A model generated the notes under the pieces. The model had not been told where the DNA came from. It saw only the letters and a list, made by a program, of their open reading frames with translations, and did not search any database. The translations under genes and the position numbers were made by a program. From positions 16,738-80,737 of the forward strand of contig CANDCP010000008.1 of the NCBI GenBank assembly GCA_947383215.1: DNA of 64,000 bases, given 5' to 3'. Positions 25,429 through 35,379 of this stretch are shown here, piece after piece. Origin of the DNA: an uncultured Roseburia sp. (GTDB lineage: Bacteria > Bacillota > Clostridia > Lachnospirales > Lachnospiraceae). Each line of letters begins with the position of its first letter. Position 1 is the stretch's first letter.

Positions 25429-28074
25429 ATGAGTGATAAACTGGTTTTGATAGACGGCCACAGCATTTTGAACAGGGCGTTTTTCGGACTTCCGGATTTG
25501 ACGAATGCACAGGGAATTCATACCAATGCGGTTTATGGATTTTTAAATATCATGTTTAAAATCCTTGAGGAGGAGAAGCCGCAGTACCTGACCGTTGCAT
25601 TTGACGTACACGCGCCGACGTTTCGCCATAAAATGTACGATGCGTACAAGGGGACGAGAAAGCCGATGGCCGAGGAGCTTCGCCAGCAGGTTCCGCTGAT
25701 GAAGGAAATGCTTACGGCAATGGGGGTTCTTGTGGTCGAGCGTGAGGGATATGAGGCGGACGATATCTTAGGTACGATTGCAAAACAGAGCGAGGCCGCA
25801 GGGCTGACGGTTTCCGTGGTATCGGGGGATCGCGATCTGTTGCAGCTTGCGACGGAGAAGATCAAAGTCCGTATTCCAAAGACAAAAAGGACGGGCACAG
25901 AGATAGAGGATTACTATGCGGCCGACGTGAAGGAGCGCTATCTGGTGACGCCGTCGGAGTTTATTGATGTGAAGGCGCTTATGGGGGATACCGCGGACAA
26001 TATCCCGGGCGTGCCGGGAATCGGAGAGAAGACGGCTACGAATTTGATAACCGCTTATGGCAGCATTGAATCCGCATATGAGCATGTGGAGGAGATAAAG
26101 CCGGCCAGGGCAAGGGAAATGTTAAAGGAGCATTATGACATGGCGCAGCTGAGCAAAGAGCTTGCGACGATTAAGTTGGACGTGCCTGTCGAATATGCGC
26201 TTGCGGACGCCAGGATGGAACAGATATCGGATTTGTATACGCCGCAGGCGTATCTTTTGTGCAAACAATTGGATTTGAAGCAGATCTTAAGCAGATTTCA
26301 GATTGAGATGCCGCAGAACCGGGCACAGAGCCATTTTGAGCTGATAGAGGACCGTTCCAAAGCGGACGAATTTTTTTGCGGGGCAAAGAGCGCGGAATGC
26401 GTCGGATTTGAAGCTGTCTGTCAGGATGGGAGAACCCTTGGACTTGCGCTTGCGGATTCTAAAGATCACGTCTGCTTTCTGAGGACGGGAGAGTTTTTGC
26501 CGGAAGCGTATCTGGCGGGAAAACTGAAGGAGCTGTTTGCGGGGGGAGTTTTGGGCGCGACGTTCGACCTCAAAAGCCAGCTCTCATTTTTAGATGACGA
26601 GACGGCGGAGCATTACTTTGACGTCAAGATTGCTTCCTATCTTTTAAATCCGCTGGAAAATGATTATACCTACGAAAATGTGGCGAAGAATCATTTAAAT
26701 GAGATCCTTCCTTCTAAGACGGAGCTGCTTGGCAAACTGACGTGGGAGGAGGCCATAGAGCGTCAGCCTGACAATTTTTTGAAATGCGTCTGCTATATGG
26801 CCTATGTCAATCTGAAATCGTTTCCACGGCTTGCAGAGCAATTAAAAAAAGAAGGGATGGAGAGCCTTTTTCGGGAAATAGAAATGCCGCTGATTTTTAC
26901 GCTGTACGATATGGAGCAGGCGGGGATCGCAGTTGACGCGGACGCGCTGAAAGAGTATGGCAGAGAGCTTGGAGAAAAGATTGCGCAGCTGGAGCAAAAA
27001 ATCTATGACAGCGCCGGAGAGACGTTTAATATTAATTCGCCAAAGCAGCTGGGAGTTATTTTATTTGAGAAGCTTCAGATGCCGAACGGAAAAAAGACAA
27101 AGACGGGATATTCCACGGCGGCGGATGTATTAGAGAAGCTGGCGCCCCAGTATCCGATTGTATCTCAGATATTAGAGTACAGACAGCTTGCGAAATTAAA
27201 ATCTACTTACGCGGACGGGTTGGCGAATTATATTGATAAGGACGGGCGAATCCGCAGCACGTTTAACCAGACGATCACGGCAACCGGAAGGATCAGCAGC
27301 ACGGAGCCGAATTTGCAGAATATTCCGATTCGGATGGAGCTTGGACGACTGATTCGCAAGGTGTTTCTCCCGGCCGAGGGTTACATTTTCATGGACGCCG
27401 ATTATTCGCAGATAGAGCTTCGCGTGCTTGCGCATATGTCGGGGGACGAGATGTTAATCGAAGCGTACAGGCAGGCGCAGGATATTCATGCGATGACAGC
27501 GTCGCAGGTTTTCCATGTGCCGTTTGAGGAAGTGACGCCGCTGCAGAGGCGCAATGCCAAGGCCGTCAACTTTGGAATCGTGTACGGAATCAGTTCTTTC
27601 GGGCTGAGCCAGGATTTAAGCATCACGCCTGCGGAGGCCAAGGCCTACATTGAGAGTTATTTTAAGACGTATCCGGGCATAAAGGCGTTTTTGGACGGGC
27701 TTGTCGCGCAGGCAAAGCGGGACGGGTATGTAACCACCATGTTTCACAGAAAACGCCCGACGCCGGAGCTTGCCTCAAGCAATTTCATGCAGCGTTCGTT
27801 CGGCGAGCGGGTGGCGATGAATTCTCCGATCCAGGGGACCGCGGCGGATATTATTAAGATCGCCATGGTCAGGGTTCACAGGCGTCTCAAGCGCGAAAAT
27901 TTAAAGTCGCGCCTGATTTTGCAGGTGCATGACGAGCTTTTGATTGAGACGGCAAGGGAGGAAGAAGAGCGGGTGGCGTCGATACTTGAGGAGGAAATGA
28001 GGCATGCCGCGGATCTTGCGGTTACGCTGGAGATTGATTTGCACACGGGAACAAACTGGTATGAGGCGAAATAA
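25429..28074 (+). CDS. polA: DNA polymerase I
   Basis: An 881-residue PolI. The 5'-3' exonuclease domain (1-~290) shows DGHSILNRAFF, GYEADDILGT and the HhH segment VPGIGEKTATNLI. The middle 3'-5' exonuclease domain (~310-490) is degenerate: the usual DxE pair reads as FEA in VGFEAVCQDG, so proofreading is predicted to be lost, as in many Gram-positive PolI. The polymerase domain has motif A DADYSQIELRVLAH, motif B RRNAKAVNFGIVYGIS and motif C QVHDELLIE. It fills gaps and removes Okazaki primers. Overlaps no gene but begins at the thioesterase stop and is followed by coaE after 16 bases. Confidence 0.97.
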   Translation: MSDKLVLIDGHSILNRAFFGLPDLTNAQGIHTNAVYGFLNIMFKILEEEKPQYLTVAFDVHAPTFRHKMYDAYKGTRKPMAEELRQQVPLMKEMLTAMGVLVVEREGYEADDILGTIAKQSEAAGLTVSVVSGDRDLLQLATEKIKVRIPKTKRTGTEIEDYYAADVKERYLVTPSEFIDVKALMGDTADNIPGVPGIGEKTATNLITAYGSIESAYEHVEEIKPARAREMLKEHYDMAQLSKELATIKLDVPVEYALADARMEQISDLYTPQAYLLCKQLDLKQILSRFQIEMPQNRAQSHFELIEDRSKADEFFCGAKSAECVGFEAVCQDGRTLGLALADSKDHVCFLRTGEFLPEAYLAGKLKELFAGGVLGATFDLKSQLSFLDDETAEHYFDVKIASYLLNPLENDYTYENVAKNHLNEILPSKTELLGKLTWEEAIERQPDNFLKCVCYMAYVNLKSFPRLAEQLKKEGMESLFREIEMPLIFTLYDMEQAGIAVDADALKEYGRELGEKIAQLEQKIYDSAGETFNINSPKQLGVILFEKLQMPNGKKTKTGYSTAADVLEKLAPQYPIVSQILEYRQLAKLKSTYADGLANYIDKDGRIRSTFNQTITATGRISSTEPNLQNIPIRMELGRLIRKVFLPAEGYIFMDADYSQIELRVLAHMSGDEMLIEAYRQAQDIHAMTASQVFHVPFEEVTPLQRRNAKAVNFGIVYGISSFGLSQDLSITPAEAKAYIESYFKTYPGIKAFLDGLVAQAKRDGYVTTMFHRKRPTPELASSNFMQRSFGERVAMNSPIQGTAADIIKIAMVRVHRRLKRENLKSRLILQVHDELLIETAREEEERVASILEEEMRHAADLAVTLEIDLHTGTNWYEAK

Positions 28075-28090
28075 AAGCGGGTGAAAACAC

Positions 28091-28693
28091 ATGAAATTTA
28101 TAGGGATTACAGGCGGAGTGGGGGCCGGTAAGTCGGCGGTTCTTGCGTATCTTGCGTCTCTGTCAGAGGTCTGTACCTTGTTTGCCGACGATATTGCCGC
28201 TAAGCTGACGGCGCCCGGGGGAGCCTGCTATGACGAGGTGAAGGCCGTCTTTTCGGGCGAGAAGGTTTATCTTGAGGATGGACAGATAGACCGCCCGGCG
28301 ATGGCGCAGTCTATGTTTGCGGATGAAGAAAAACGAAAAAAGGTAAACGCTATCGTGCACCCGGCGGTAAAGCAATACGTTCTGAGGCAGAAAGAGGCGG
28401 AGGAGAAGCGGGGAAAGACAAAGTTTCTTTTTTTGGAGGCGGCGCTCTTGATCGAAGAGGGGTATGATAAGATTTGTGACGAGATATGGTATGTTTATAC
28501 CTCAAAAGAAACGCGCAGGCAGCGTCTTGCGCGCAGCCGGGGTTACAGCGGGGAGAAGATAGACAGGATATTTGCCAGTCAGCTTGAGGAGGCGGAATAT
28601 TTAAAAGTCTGCTCGGAGGTGATCGACAATAACCGGACGGTGGAAGAGACAATTGAGAGCGTAGCAAAACTTTTAAAGAGTAAGGGAGAATAA
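28091..28693 (+). CDS. coaE: Dephospho-CoA kinase
   Basis: A 200-residue P-loop kinase with Walker A GITGGVGAGKSAVLAYL at the N-terminus, the substrate segment FADDIAAKLTAPGG, and the lid region with YVYTSKETRRQRLARSRGYS. It phosphorylates dephospho-CoA in the last step of coenzyme A synthesis. Position directly after polA is the common arrangement in Firmicutes. The next start is 3 bases after its stop, suggesting one operon with the FtsA-like gene. Confidence 0.95.
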   Translation: MKFIGITGGVGAGKSAVLAYLASLSEVCTLFADDIAAKLTAPGGACYDEVKAVFSGEKVYLEDGQIDRPAMAQSMFADEEKRKKVNAIVHPAVKQYVLRQKEAEEKRGKTKFLFLEAALLIEEGYDKICDEIWYVYTSKETRRQRLARSRGYSGEKIDRIFASQLEEAEYLKVCSEVIDNNRTVEETIESVAKLLKSKGE

Positions 28694-28696
28694 CGG

Positions 28697-30883
28697 ATGG
28701 ATAACGCGAATGACACCAACGTACAGCTTGTATTTGGTCTGGATATCGGTACCCGGAATGTAGTCGGGACGGTGGGATACAGGGACGATAAAAACTTTTA
28801 TGCGGTTGCGCAGAGTATAAGAGAGCATGAGACGAGAGCGATGCTGGACGGTCAGATACATAATATCGGAAGGGTTGGGCGCACCATCGGAGATGTAAAA
28901 AGGGAGTTAGAGGCGCAGATCGAGCAGCCCTTGACCGAGGTGTGCATAGCGGCTGCCGGACGCGTTTTAAAGACGGTGACGACGCTGGTGGAGTATGAAT
29001 TTTCCGAAGAGACGGTGGTGGATCAGGAGCATCTTCATACGCTCGACCTGCTCGGAATCGAGAAGGCGCAGGAAATTTTGAAAGAAAAAAACGATACAAA
29101 ATATAAATTTTACTGTGTCGGTTATTCCGTTGTTAAATATTATTTGAACGATGAAATTTTTTCGAGCCTTGAGGGTCACAAGGCGGAGAAAATCAGCGAA
29201 GATATTATTGTGACATTTTTGCCGGAGGATGTTGTAGACGGTTTGTATTCCGCGGTAGGACAGGCCGGGCTTGAGGTTGCCAATATGACGCTCGAGCCGA
29301 TTGCGGCGATGAATGTCGCAATTCCGGAGGCGTTTCGCATGTTAAACATTGCGCTTGTGGATGTAGGGGCGGGCACAAGCGATATCTGTATCACGAGAGA
29401 CGGAAGCATTGTCGCTTACGGTATGATTCCGTATGCGGGGGACGAGCTTACGGAGCTGATTGTACAGCATTATCTTGTTGATTTTAATACCGCGGAAAAT
29501 ATAAAGCTCGATTCCGGAATGAAAGAGGAAGTAGAATTTTCAGATATTATGGGGCTTGAGCATACGGTCTCGGCAAAGGAGATATGGGATTTGACCGAGC
29601 CGACCGTGGACAAAATTGCGTCTGAGGTGGCCGAAAAGATAAAAGAATTAAACGGAGGAAAATCGGTCAGCGCGACTTTTGTGGTCGGCGGCGGCGGAAA
29701 AATACACGGGTTTACAGAGATGCTGGCCGACAAGCTGGAAATTCCTTACGAGCGCGTCGCGCTTCGCGGCGAAGAAGTAATGAAAAATATACATTTTATA
29801 CAGGAAGAGGTGCGCAAGGATCCGCTGCTTGTGACGCCGATTGGAATCTGCCTGAACTATTATGAGCAGAAAAATAATTTTATTATGGTACATTTTAACG
29901 GGGAACGGATTAAATTGTATGATAATAATCGGCTGACGGTTGTAGACGCGGCGCTTCAGGCCGGTTTTCCGAACGAGAAATTGTTTCCGCGCCGGGGAGC
30001 GGCGATTCATTTTATCGTCAACGGAAAATCGAGAATTGTGAGGGGCGAGCCGGGAGAGTCCGCCGTTGTCGAGGTAAACGGCAAACCGGCAAGCATCAAC
30101 ACGCCGCTTGAGCCGAACTGTTATATTACGATTTCGCCGTCCACGGAGGGAACAGAGGCAGTCTATACGATCGAACAGTTAGACGAATACAGCTCGTCGA
30201 CGATTACCTTTGTGGTCAACCGGAAAGAAATTACGTGCGCGAAATTTGTGGAAGTCAACGGAAGCTTAGAACCGCCGTCCTATCAGATTGCGGAGAATGA
30301 CGTTATTGAGACGCGCAATTATTATACGCTTGGACAGCTTGCGGAATTTATGGATGTGGAGGTTGACAAAAATCAGGATATCTTTGTGAACAACCGTCCG
30401 GCCGATATGCAGACGCTCGTCTATGAGAATTTTGAGATCGAGTGGAGCGTAATCTCCTACGCGAGCGCGCCGATTGCGCCGAAGGAGGAACCTGACGCAC
30501 AAGGCGAGGAGCCGGCGGATGATGGGGAGGCGGTTGCGTGGGCGCAAGCCTCCGGGGAGGAAAGCGGGGACCGGTCGGACGAGAGGGAGCAGAATGAACC
30601 GGTTGAGCAGGACGATGCCGCAGCGCATGTAAAAGAGCCGATACGGCAGACGGCGGCCGGGGGGATGAGAAAACTGCTGGTTTTTGTGAACGGAAGACCG
30701 GTGCGCTTGGAGAACAAGGAGAATTATGTGTTTGTGGATATATTTGATTATATCGACTTTGATCTGTCGCAGTCAAACGGAAGAGGGATTGTGACAAAGG
30801 TAAACGGGGCGGACGCCCAGTACACGCAGCCGTTGTTTGACGGGGATCGGATTGATATTCACTGGAAAGAGATAGAATTATGA
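28697..30883 (+). CDS. FtsA/PilM-like actin-fold ATPase with long C-terminal extension
   Basis: A 728-residue protein, far longer than FtsA (about 420). The N-terminal actin/Hsp70-type ATPase (residues ~10-380) has the phosphate-1 loop FGLDIGTRNVVGTV, an SHS2-like region, phosphate-2 LVDVGAGTSDICI and the adenosine motif FVVGGGGKIHGFTEML. After that come repeated beta modules with VNG turns (INGKPASI-like), an acidic low-complexity stretch (~595-655) and a last VNGRPVRL domain. Clostridia often carry this gene beside coaE and polA. A role in cytoskeleton, division or envelope assembly is likely from the fold, but the true function is not known to me. Its stop overlaps the next start. Confidence 0.78.
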   Translation: MDNANDTNVQLVFGLDIGTRNVVGTVGYRDDKNFYAVAQSIREHETRAMLDGQIHNIGRVGRTIGDVKRELEAQIEQPLTEVCIAAAGRVLKTVTTLVEYEFSEETVVDQEHLHTLDLLGIEKAQEILKEKNDTKYKFYCVGYSVVKYYLNDEIFSSLEGHKAEKISEDIIVTFLPEDVVDGLYSAVGQAGLEVANMTLEPIAAMNVAIPEAFRMLNIALVDVGAGTSDICITRDGSIVAYGMIPYAGDELTELIVQHYLVDFNTAENIKLDSGMKEEVEFSDIMGLEHTVSAKEIWDLTEPTVDKIASEVAEKIKELNGGKSVSATFVVGGGGKIHGFTEMLADKLEIPYERVALRGEEVMKNIHFIQEEVRKDPLLVTPIGICLNYYEQKNNFIMVHFNGERIKLYDNNRLTVVDAALQAGFPNEKLFPRRGAAIHFIVNGKSRIVRGEPGESAVVEVNGKPASINTPLEPNCYITISPSTEGTEAVYTIEQLDEYSSSTITFVVNRKEITCAKFVEVNGSLEPPSYQIAENDVIETRNYYTLGQLAEFMDVEVDKNQDIFVNNRPADMQTLVYENFEIEWSVISYASAPIAPKEEPDAQGEEPADDGEAVAWAQASGEESGDRSDEREQNEPVEQDDAAAHVKEPIRQTAAGGMRKLLVFVNGRPVRLENKENYVFVDIFDYIDFDLSQSNGRGIVTKVNGADAQYTQPLFDGDRIDIHWKEIEL

Positions 30884-31680
30884 TGGAATTATGCAGTATA
30901 GCCAGCGGCAGCAGCGGCAATTGTATTTACGTCGGCACGGACGACACGCACATTATGATTGACGCCGGAATCAGCGGAAAGAGAATCGAAAACGGATTGA
31001 ACTCAATCGGACTTAAGACGTCGGAGCTGCAGGGGATTTTGATTACCCACGAGCACTCCGACCATATTTCAGGGCTTGGAGTTGTGGCAAGGCGCTATGG
31101 GATTCCGATGTACGCGACGCCGGGGACGGTGGAGGCAATCAGGAGGATTCCGTCCGTGGGAAAAATTGACGAGTCTTTGTTTCGCTTAATTGAAGCGGGG
31201 GAGGATTTTACAATCGGCGATATGAGGATCGAGCCGGTCGCAATCTCTCACGACGCGGCGGAGCCGGTCGCGTATATTATGCGCAAGGGGACAAGGTCTA
31301 TGGGTGTGATTACGGATCTTGGCAAGTATGATGAAAATATCGTCGAAAAACTTCAGGGGCTCGACGTTTTGCTGCTGGAGGCCAATCACGACGTACATAT
31401 GCTTCAGGCCGGCAGATATCCGTATCCTTTGAAACAGCGCATTTTATCGGAGCGGGGACACTTGTCGAATGAGAGCAGCGGCAGGCTTTTGGGAAGGGTG
31501 CTGCACGATGATTTTCAGGCGGTTGTGCTTGGGCATTTAAGCCAGGAAAATAATTATGCGTCGCTGGCCTATGAGACGGTGCGTCTTGAGATTTCGCTGG
31601 GAGATAATCCTTATAAGGGAGATGATTTTCCGATTTATGTGGCCGACAGAAAGGAAGTATCAGAGGTTATCGCAATATAG
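30880..31680 (+). CDS. MBL-fold metallo-hydrolase, YycJ/WalJ-like
   Basis: A 266-residue metallo-beta-lactamase-fold protein. It begins with the YycJ-type MELCSIASGSSGNCIYVG and carries the metal motif ITHEHSDHISGL, with further ligands in SHDAAEPV, ITDLG and LLEANHD, and the late His in VLGHLSQENN. In Bacillus the homologue lies in the WalRK operon and has been linked to nuclease or DNA-repair coordination. Here it is in a different context, overlapping the FtsA-like gene by 4 bases. ATG at 30883 is an alternative start one codon on. Confidence 0.88.
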   Translation: MMELCSIASGSSGNCIYVGTDDTHIMIDAGISGKRIENGLNSIGLKTSELQGILITHEHSDHISGLGVVARRYGIPMYATPGTVEAIRRIPSVGKIDESLFRLIEAGEDFTIGDMRIEPVAISHDAAEPVAYIMRKGTRSMGVITDLGKYDENIVEKLQGLDVLLLEANHDVHMLQAGRYPYPLKQRILSERGHLSNESSGRLLGRVLHDDFQAVVLGHLSQENNYASLAYETVRLEISLGDNPYKGDDFPIYVADRKEVSEVIAI

Positions 31681-31697
31681 AAAAAGAGGAGAACGAC

Positions 31698-31982
31698 ATG
31701 GAAAAGGCAGTTGACAAGACGATTATAACCGTAGTTGGAAAAGATACGGTCGGAATAATTGCAAAAGTGTGCACATATCTTGCGGATCATCATATCAACG
31801 TGTTAGATATTTCACAGACAATTATTCAGGGATTTTTTAACATGATGATGATTGTAGATTTAAATACGTCTCAGAAGCCGTTTGCGGAGTGCGCAAAAGA
31901 GCTGGAGGAATTAGGCGGGAAAATCGGCGTGACGATCAAGTGTCAGAGAGAAGAAATTTTTGATATGATGCATCGTATATAG
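31698..31982 (+). CDS. ACT domain-containing protein (UPF0237)
   Basis: A 94-residue single ACT-domain protein, full family length. It begins with TIITVVGKDTVGIIAKVCTYLADHHINVLDISQTI, the typical ligand-binding face, and ends in a second beta-alpha-beta half. ACT domains bind amino acids and regulate partners. It lies 19 bases upstream of the UPF0210 gene, a pairing conserved across many Firmicutes and archaea, so it likely regulates or complexes with that protein. Confidence 0.9.
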   Translation: MEKAVDKTIITVVGKDTVGIIAKVCTYLADHHINVLDISQTIIQGFFNMMMIVDLNTSQKPFAECAKELEELGGKIGVTIKCQREEIFDMMHRI

Positions 31983-32001
31983 AGACGGCAGGAGATGAAA
32001 T

Positions 32002-33366
32002 ATGATCAATATATGGGAAGTACATGAAACAAATAAGATGATCGAGCATGAAAATCTGGACGTCCGCACGATTACGATAGGCGTCAGCCTATTAGACTGC
32101 ATCGACTCAGATTTGAAAACGCTCAATGACAAAATATATAAAAAAATTACGTCGACGGCGAAGGATCTTGTAAAAGTCGGCGAAGAGATTGAGCGTGAGT
32201 TTGGGATTCCGATTGTAAATAAGCGCATCTCGGTAACGCCGATTGCGCTGATCGGGGGAGCGGCGTGTAAAACGCCGGATGATTTTGCAACGATTGCGGC
32301 GACGATGGACGCGGCGGCAAAGGAGGTCGGCGTGAATCTGATCGGCGGTTACTCCGCGCTCGTGTCAAAGGGGATGACAAGGGCGGACGAGATGTTGATC
32401 CGCTCCATTCCCGATGCGCTTTGCGGGACGGAGCGCGTCTGCAGTTCGGTAAATCTGGCTTCGACAAAGACCGGCATCAACATGGACGCGGTGAAGCTGA
32501 TGGGGGAAATTTTATTGGGAGTAGCCGAGAAGTCGAGAGAGCGGGATTCCGTCGACTGCATGAAGCTGGTGGTATTTTGCAACGCCCCGGATGACAATCC
32601 GTTTATGGCGGGCGCGTTTCACGGCGTGACGGAGGCGGACGCGGTGATCCATGTGGGCGTCAGCGGTCCCGGCGTTGTAAAGACGGCGCTTGAAAAGGTG
32701 AGAGGGGAAAATTTTGAAACGCTGTGTGAGACGATCAAAAAGACGGCTTTTAAAGTGACGCGCGTCGGGCAGCTCGTGGCGAGAGAGGCTTCCCGCCGTC
32801 TTCAGATTCCGTTTGGCATTGTCGATCTTTCCTTAGCGCCGACGCCGGCGATCGGAGACAGTGTCGCGGATATTCTAAGAGAGATCGGTCTGGAGTATGC
32901 GGGGGCGCCGGGGACGACGGCCGCGCTTGCGCTCTTAAATGACCAGGTGAAAAAGGGCGGCGTTATGGCGTCCTCTTATGTGGGAGGATTAAGCGGCGCG
33001 TTTATTCCGGTCAGCGAGGATCAGGGGATGATTGACGCCGTGAAGGCCAATGCCATTACGCTTGAGAAGTTAGAGGCGATGACATGCGTCTGTTCCGTGG
33101 GACTTGACATGATCGCGATACCGGGAGATACAAAGGCGTCGACGATATCGGGCATTATTGCAGATGAGATGGCGCTCGGGATGGTGAATCAGAAGACGAC
33201 GGCGGCGCGTCTGATTCCCGTAATCGGAAAGGGCGTCGGCGATACGGTGGAGTTTGGAGGCCTGTTTGGCTATGCGCCGATTATGCCGGTAAACCCATAT
33301 TCCTGCGAAGCCTTTATCAACAGGGGAGGGAGGATTCCGGCCCCGATTCACAGCTTTAAAAATTAA
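32002..33366 (+). CDS. UPF0210 (PFL-like) family protein
   Basis: A 454-residue protein of the UPF0210/DUF711 family, at its usual length, with conserved blocks such as [65 protein letters not shown] and the C-terminal [10 protein letters not shown]. Structures show a pyruvate-formate-lyase-like barrel, but no glycyl-radical motif is seen here and the catalytic activity is unknown. Pairing with the ACT protein just upstream suggests amino-acid-responsive control. Confidence 0.92.
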   Translation: MINIWEVHETNKMIEHENLDVRTITIGVSLLDCIDSDLKTLNDKIYKKITSTAKDLVKVGEEIEREFGIPIVNKRISVTPIALIGGAACKTPDDFATIAATMDAAAKEVGVNLIGGYSALVSKGMTRADEMLIRSIPDALCGTERVCSSVNLASTKTGINMDAVKLMGEILLGVAEKSRERDSVDCMKLVVFCNAPDDNPFMAGAFHGVTEADAVIHVGVSGPGVVKTALEKVRGENFETLCETIKKTAFKVTRVGQLVAREASRRLQIPFGIVDLSLAPTPAIGDSVADILREIGLEYAGAPGTTAALALLNDQVKKGGVMASSYVGGLSGAFIPVSEDQGMIDAVKANAITLEKLEAMTCVCSVGLDMIAIPGDTKASTISGIIADEMALGMVNQKTTAARLIPVIGKGVGDTVEFGGLFGYAPIMPVNPYSCEAFINRGGRIPAPIHSFKN

Positions 33367-33386
33367 CTTGTAAGACGAGGACGAAT

Positions 33387-34574
33387 ATGGTAGAAAAGCT
33401 GGTTATGTTTGAAAACGCGGTGGAGACGCTTGGATATTTTTCCAGGCAGCTCGCGGCGTATTTTGAGAAAAAGGGATATCGTATCTTTTTTGTGGATTAT
33501 GAGAGGCTTGACGACAGCGTGAAGCTGGTGAAGCGTTTTATTCGTCCGGAGGTGACGGCGCTGTTGACCTTTAATTTTATCGGTCTTAGCAAGGAAAATT
33601 ACTGCATGGAGACGGACGGGAGAAGTATTTGGGAGACAAGAGGTCTGAGATGCTACTGTATTATGGTAGATCACCCGTTGTACTACTACAAGGAGCTTTG
33701 CCGGACGAGAGAGAATCTGACGACGTTTTGTGTGGACCGCACGCATGTGGCGTATATGCGCCGTTTTTTTCCGGAAATACCGTGTTACTTTCTTCCGCTT
33801 GCGGGAAATCTTCTGCCGGAAAGCGTGAGAAGACGGGAGCCACTAGGAAGGCCGTTTCGCGAACGGGAATACGAAATTGCGTTTATAGCAAATTATGTGC
33901 CGCTGCCGGATATCGCCACGCATTTTCGGGGACAGACGCAGGAATATATAGATTTTTATAATGAAATTTTTTCCGATCTTCGCAGGAATCCGGGACAGCA
34001 GTTTGATACGACCATGGAGAGGTTTATTCTGCGGGAGATTCCGGAGGCGACGCCGGCGGAGGTTGCGTCTGCGCAGGCCGGAATGCTGTTTCTCGATCTG
34101 TATATCCGTACTTTTTACAGGGAACAGGTCGTGCGGACGCTGGCAGACGCCGGGTTTAAGGTTCATATGTTCGGAAAGGGATGGGAGAAGCTAAAATGCG
34201 CCAATCCCGATAACCTGATTCAAAACGGACGGCTGATCGATTCTGCCGCCTGCGTCCGCGTGATTCAAAATACGAAGATTGCCTTAAACGTAATGCCGTG
34301 GTTTAAGGACGGCGCGCATGACCGGATTTTTACCGCGATGTTAAACGGGGCGGTAAGCCTGACGGACGATTCCGTTTATCTGAACGAAATCTTGACGGAG
34401 TGGGAGAATGCGGTCTTTTATCATCTGGAAAATATGTCGGAGCTTGCGGAAAAGGCGCGTCTTTTGTTGCGTGAAGAAGACGCCGCGGCGGAGTACGCAA
34501 AAGAGGCGTATGCGTTCGCGAGCGCAAATCACACATGGGAGAACCGTGCGGGACGGTTGGAGGAGTTTTTTTAG
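33387..34574 (+). CDS. CgeB/DUF3880-type glycosyltransferase
   Basis: A 395-residue cytoplasmic protein of GT-B form. The N-terminal half resembles DUF3880 (VTALLTFNFIGLSKENYCME, then CYCIMVDHPLYYYKEL), and the C-terminal half looks like a glycosyl_transferase_1-type nucleotide-sugar domain with KVHMFGKGWEKLKC, NVMPWFKDGAHDRIFTAMLNGAVSLTDDS, similar to CgeB spore-coat proteins. Donor and acceptor are not predictable. It follows UPF0210 by 20 bases and is separated from the purine genes by a fresh promoter. Confidence 0.75.
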   Translation: MVEKLVMFENAVETLGYFSRQLAAYFEKKGYRIFFVDYERLDDSVKLVKRFIRPEVTALLTFNFIGLSKENYCMETDGRSIWETRGLRCYCIMVDHPLYYYKELCRTRENLTTFCVDRTHVAYMRRFFPEIPCYFLPLAGNLLPESVRRREPLGRPFREREYEIAFIANYVPLPDIATHFRGQTQEYIDFYNEIFSDLRRNPGQQFDTTMERFILREIPEATPAEVASAQAGMLFLDLYIRTFYREQVVRTLADAGFKVHMFGKGWEKLKCANPDNLIQNGRLIDSAACVRVIQNTKIALNVMPWFKDGAHDRIFTAMLNGAVSLTDDSVYLNEILTEWENAVFYHLENMSELAEKARLLLREEDAAAEYAKEAYAFASANHTWENRAGRLEEFF

Positions 34575-34580
34575 AATGGA

Positions 34581-34609
34581 TTGCGTTCTCTGCCGTTTGC
34601 GCTTATAAT
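34581..34609 (+). promoter_or_regulatory. Sigma-A promoter of the IMP synthesis pair
   Basis: TTGCGT at 34581-34586 and TATAAT at 34604-34609 with a 17-base spacer; start codon 45 bases on. No purine riboswitch is visible in the short leader. Confidence 0.7.
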
Positions 34610-34653
34610 AGGTACAGATAATTTTACCAGAGAAAACAAAAGGAGAAGAAAGA

Positions 34654-35367
34654 ATGGAAAAAATTTCATTAGAGCAGGAGTTAAAGGGGAATTCGTATCC
34701 CGGAAGAGGGATTGTAATCGGTAAGTCGGGCGACGGCAAATATGCGGTCACCGCGTATTTTATTATGGGAAGAAGCGAGAACAGCAGGAATCGCGTTTTT
34801 GTTGAGGAGGGCGAGGGTATCCGCACGCAGGCGTTTGATCCGTCGAAGCTGAGCGACCCAAGCCTGATTATTTATGCGCCGGTGCGCGTCCTTGGGAACA
34901 AAACGATTGTGACGAACGGGGATCAGACCGATACCGTTTATGAGCTCATGGATAAACAGCAGACGTTTGAGCAGGCGCTTCGCACCAGGGAGTTCGAGCC
35001 GGACGCGCCGAACTATACGCCGCGAATCTCGGGAATTATGCATGTCGAGGACGGAAATTATAATTATGCAATGTCTATTTTAAAGAGCGGAGACAAAAAT
35101 CCGGACAGCTGCAGCCGTTATACCTTCGCGTATGAGAATCCGGCAGCGGGAGAGGGGAGATTTATCCATACGTATATGGGCGACGGCAATCCGCTTCCAA
35201 GCTTTGAGGGGGAGCCGAAATTAATCGGAATCGACGGCGATATAGACGAATTTACGGATAAAATCTGGGAAAGCTTAAATGAGGATAACAAGGTTTCCCT
35301 CTTTGTCAGATATATCGAGATTGCAACAGGGAAATACGAGACGCGCATTGTAAATAAAAATAAATAG
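34654..35367 (+). CDS. purO: IMP cyclohydrolase (PurO-type)
   Basis: A 237-residue Ntn-fold IMP cyclohydrolase of the type first known from archaea (PurO), not the N-terminal half of PurH. Family marks include GNSYPGRGIVIGKS near the N-terminus, AYFIMGRSENSRNRVF, LIIYAPVRVLGNKTIVTNGDQTD and PNYTPRISG. It closes FAICAR to IMP, the last step of purine synthesis. Strong RBS AAAAGGAGAAG. The AICAR formyltransferase follows by 12 bases, so the two single-domain enzymes together replace bifunctional PurH. Confidence 0.88.
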   Translation: MEKISLEQELKGNSYPGRGIVIGKSGDGKYAVTAYFIMGRSENSRNRVFVEEGEGIRTQAFDPSKLSDPSLIIYAPVRVLGNKTIVTNGDQTDTVYELMDKQQTFEQALRTREFEPDAPNYTPRISGIMHVEDGNYNYAMSILKSGDKNPDSCSRYTFAYENPAAGEGRFIHTYMGDGNPLPSFEGEPKLIGIDGDIDEFTDKIWESLNEDNKVSLFVRYIEIATGKYETRIVNKNK

Positions 35368-35379
35368 GAGAGTCATACG

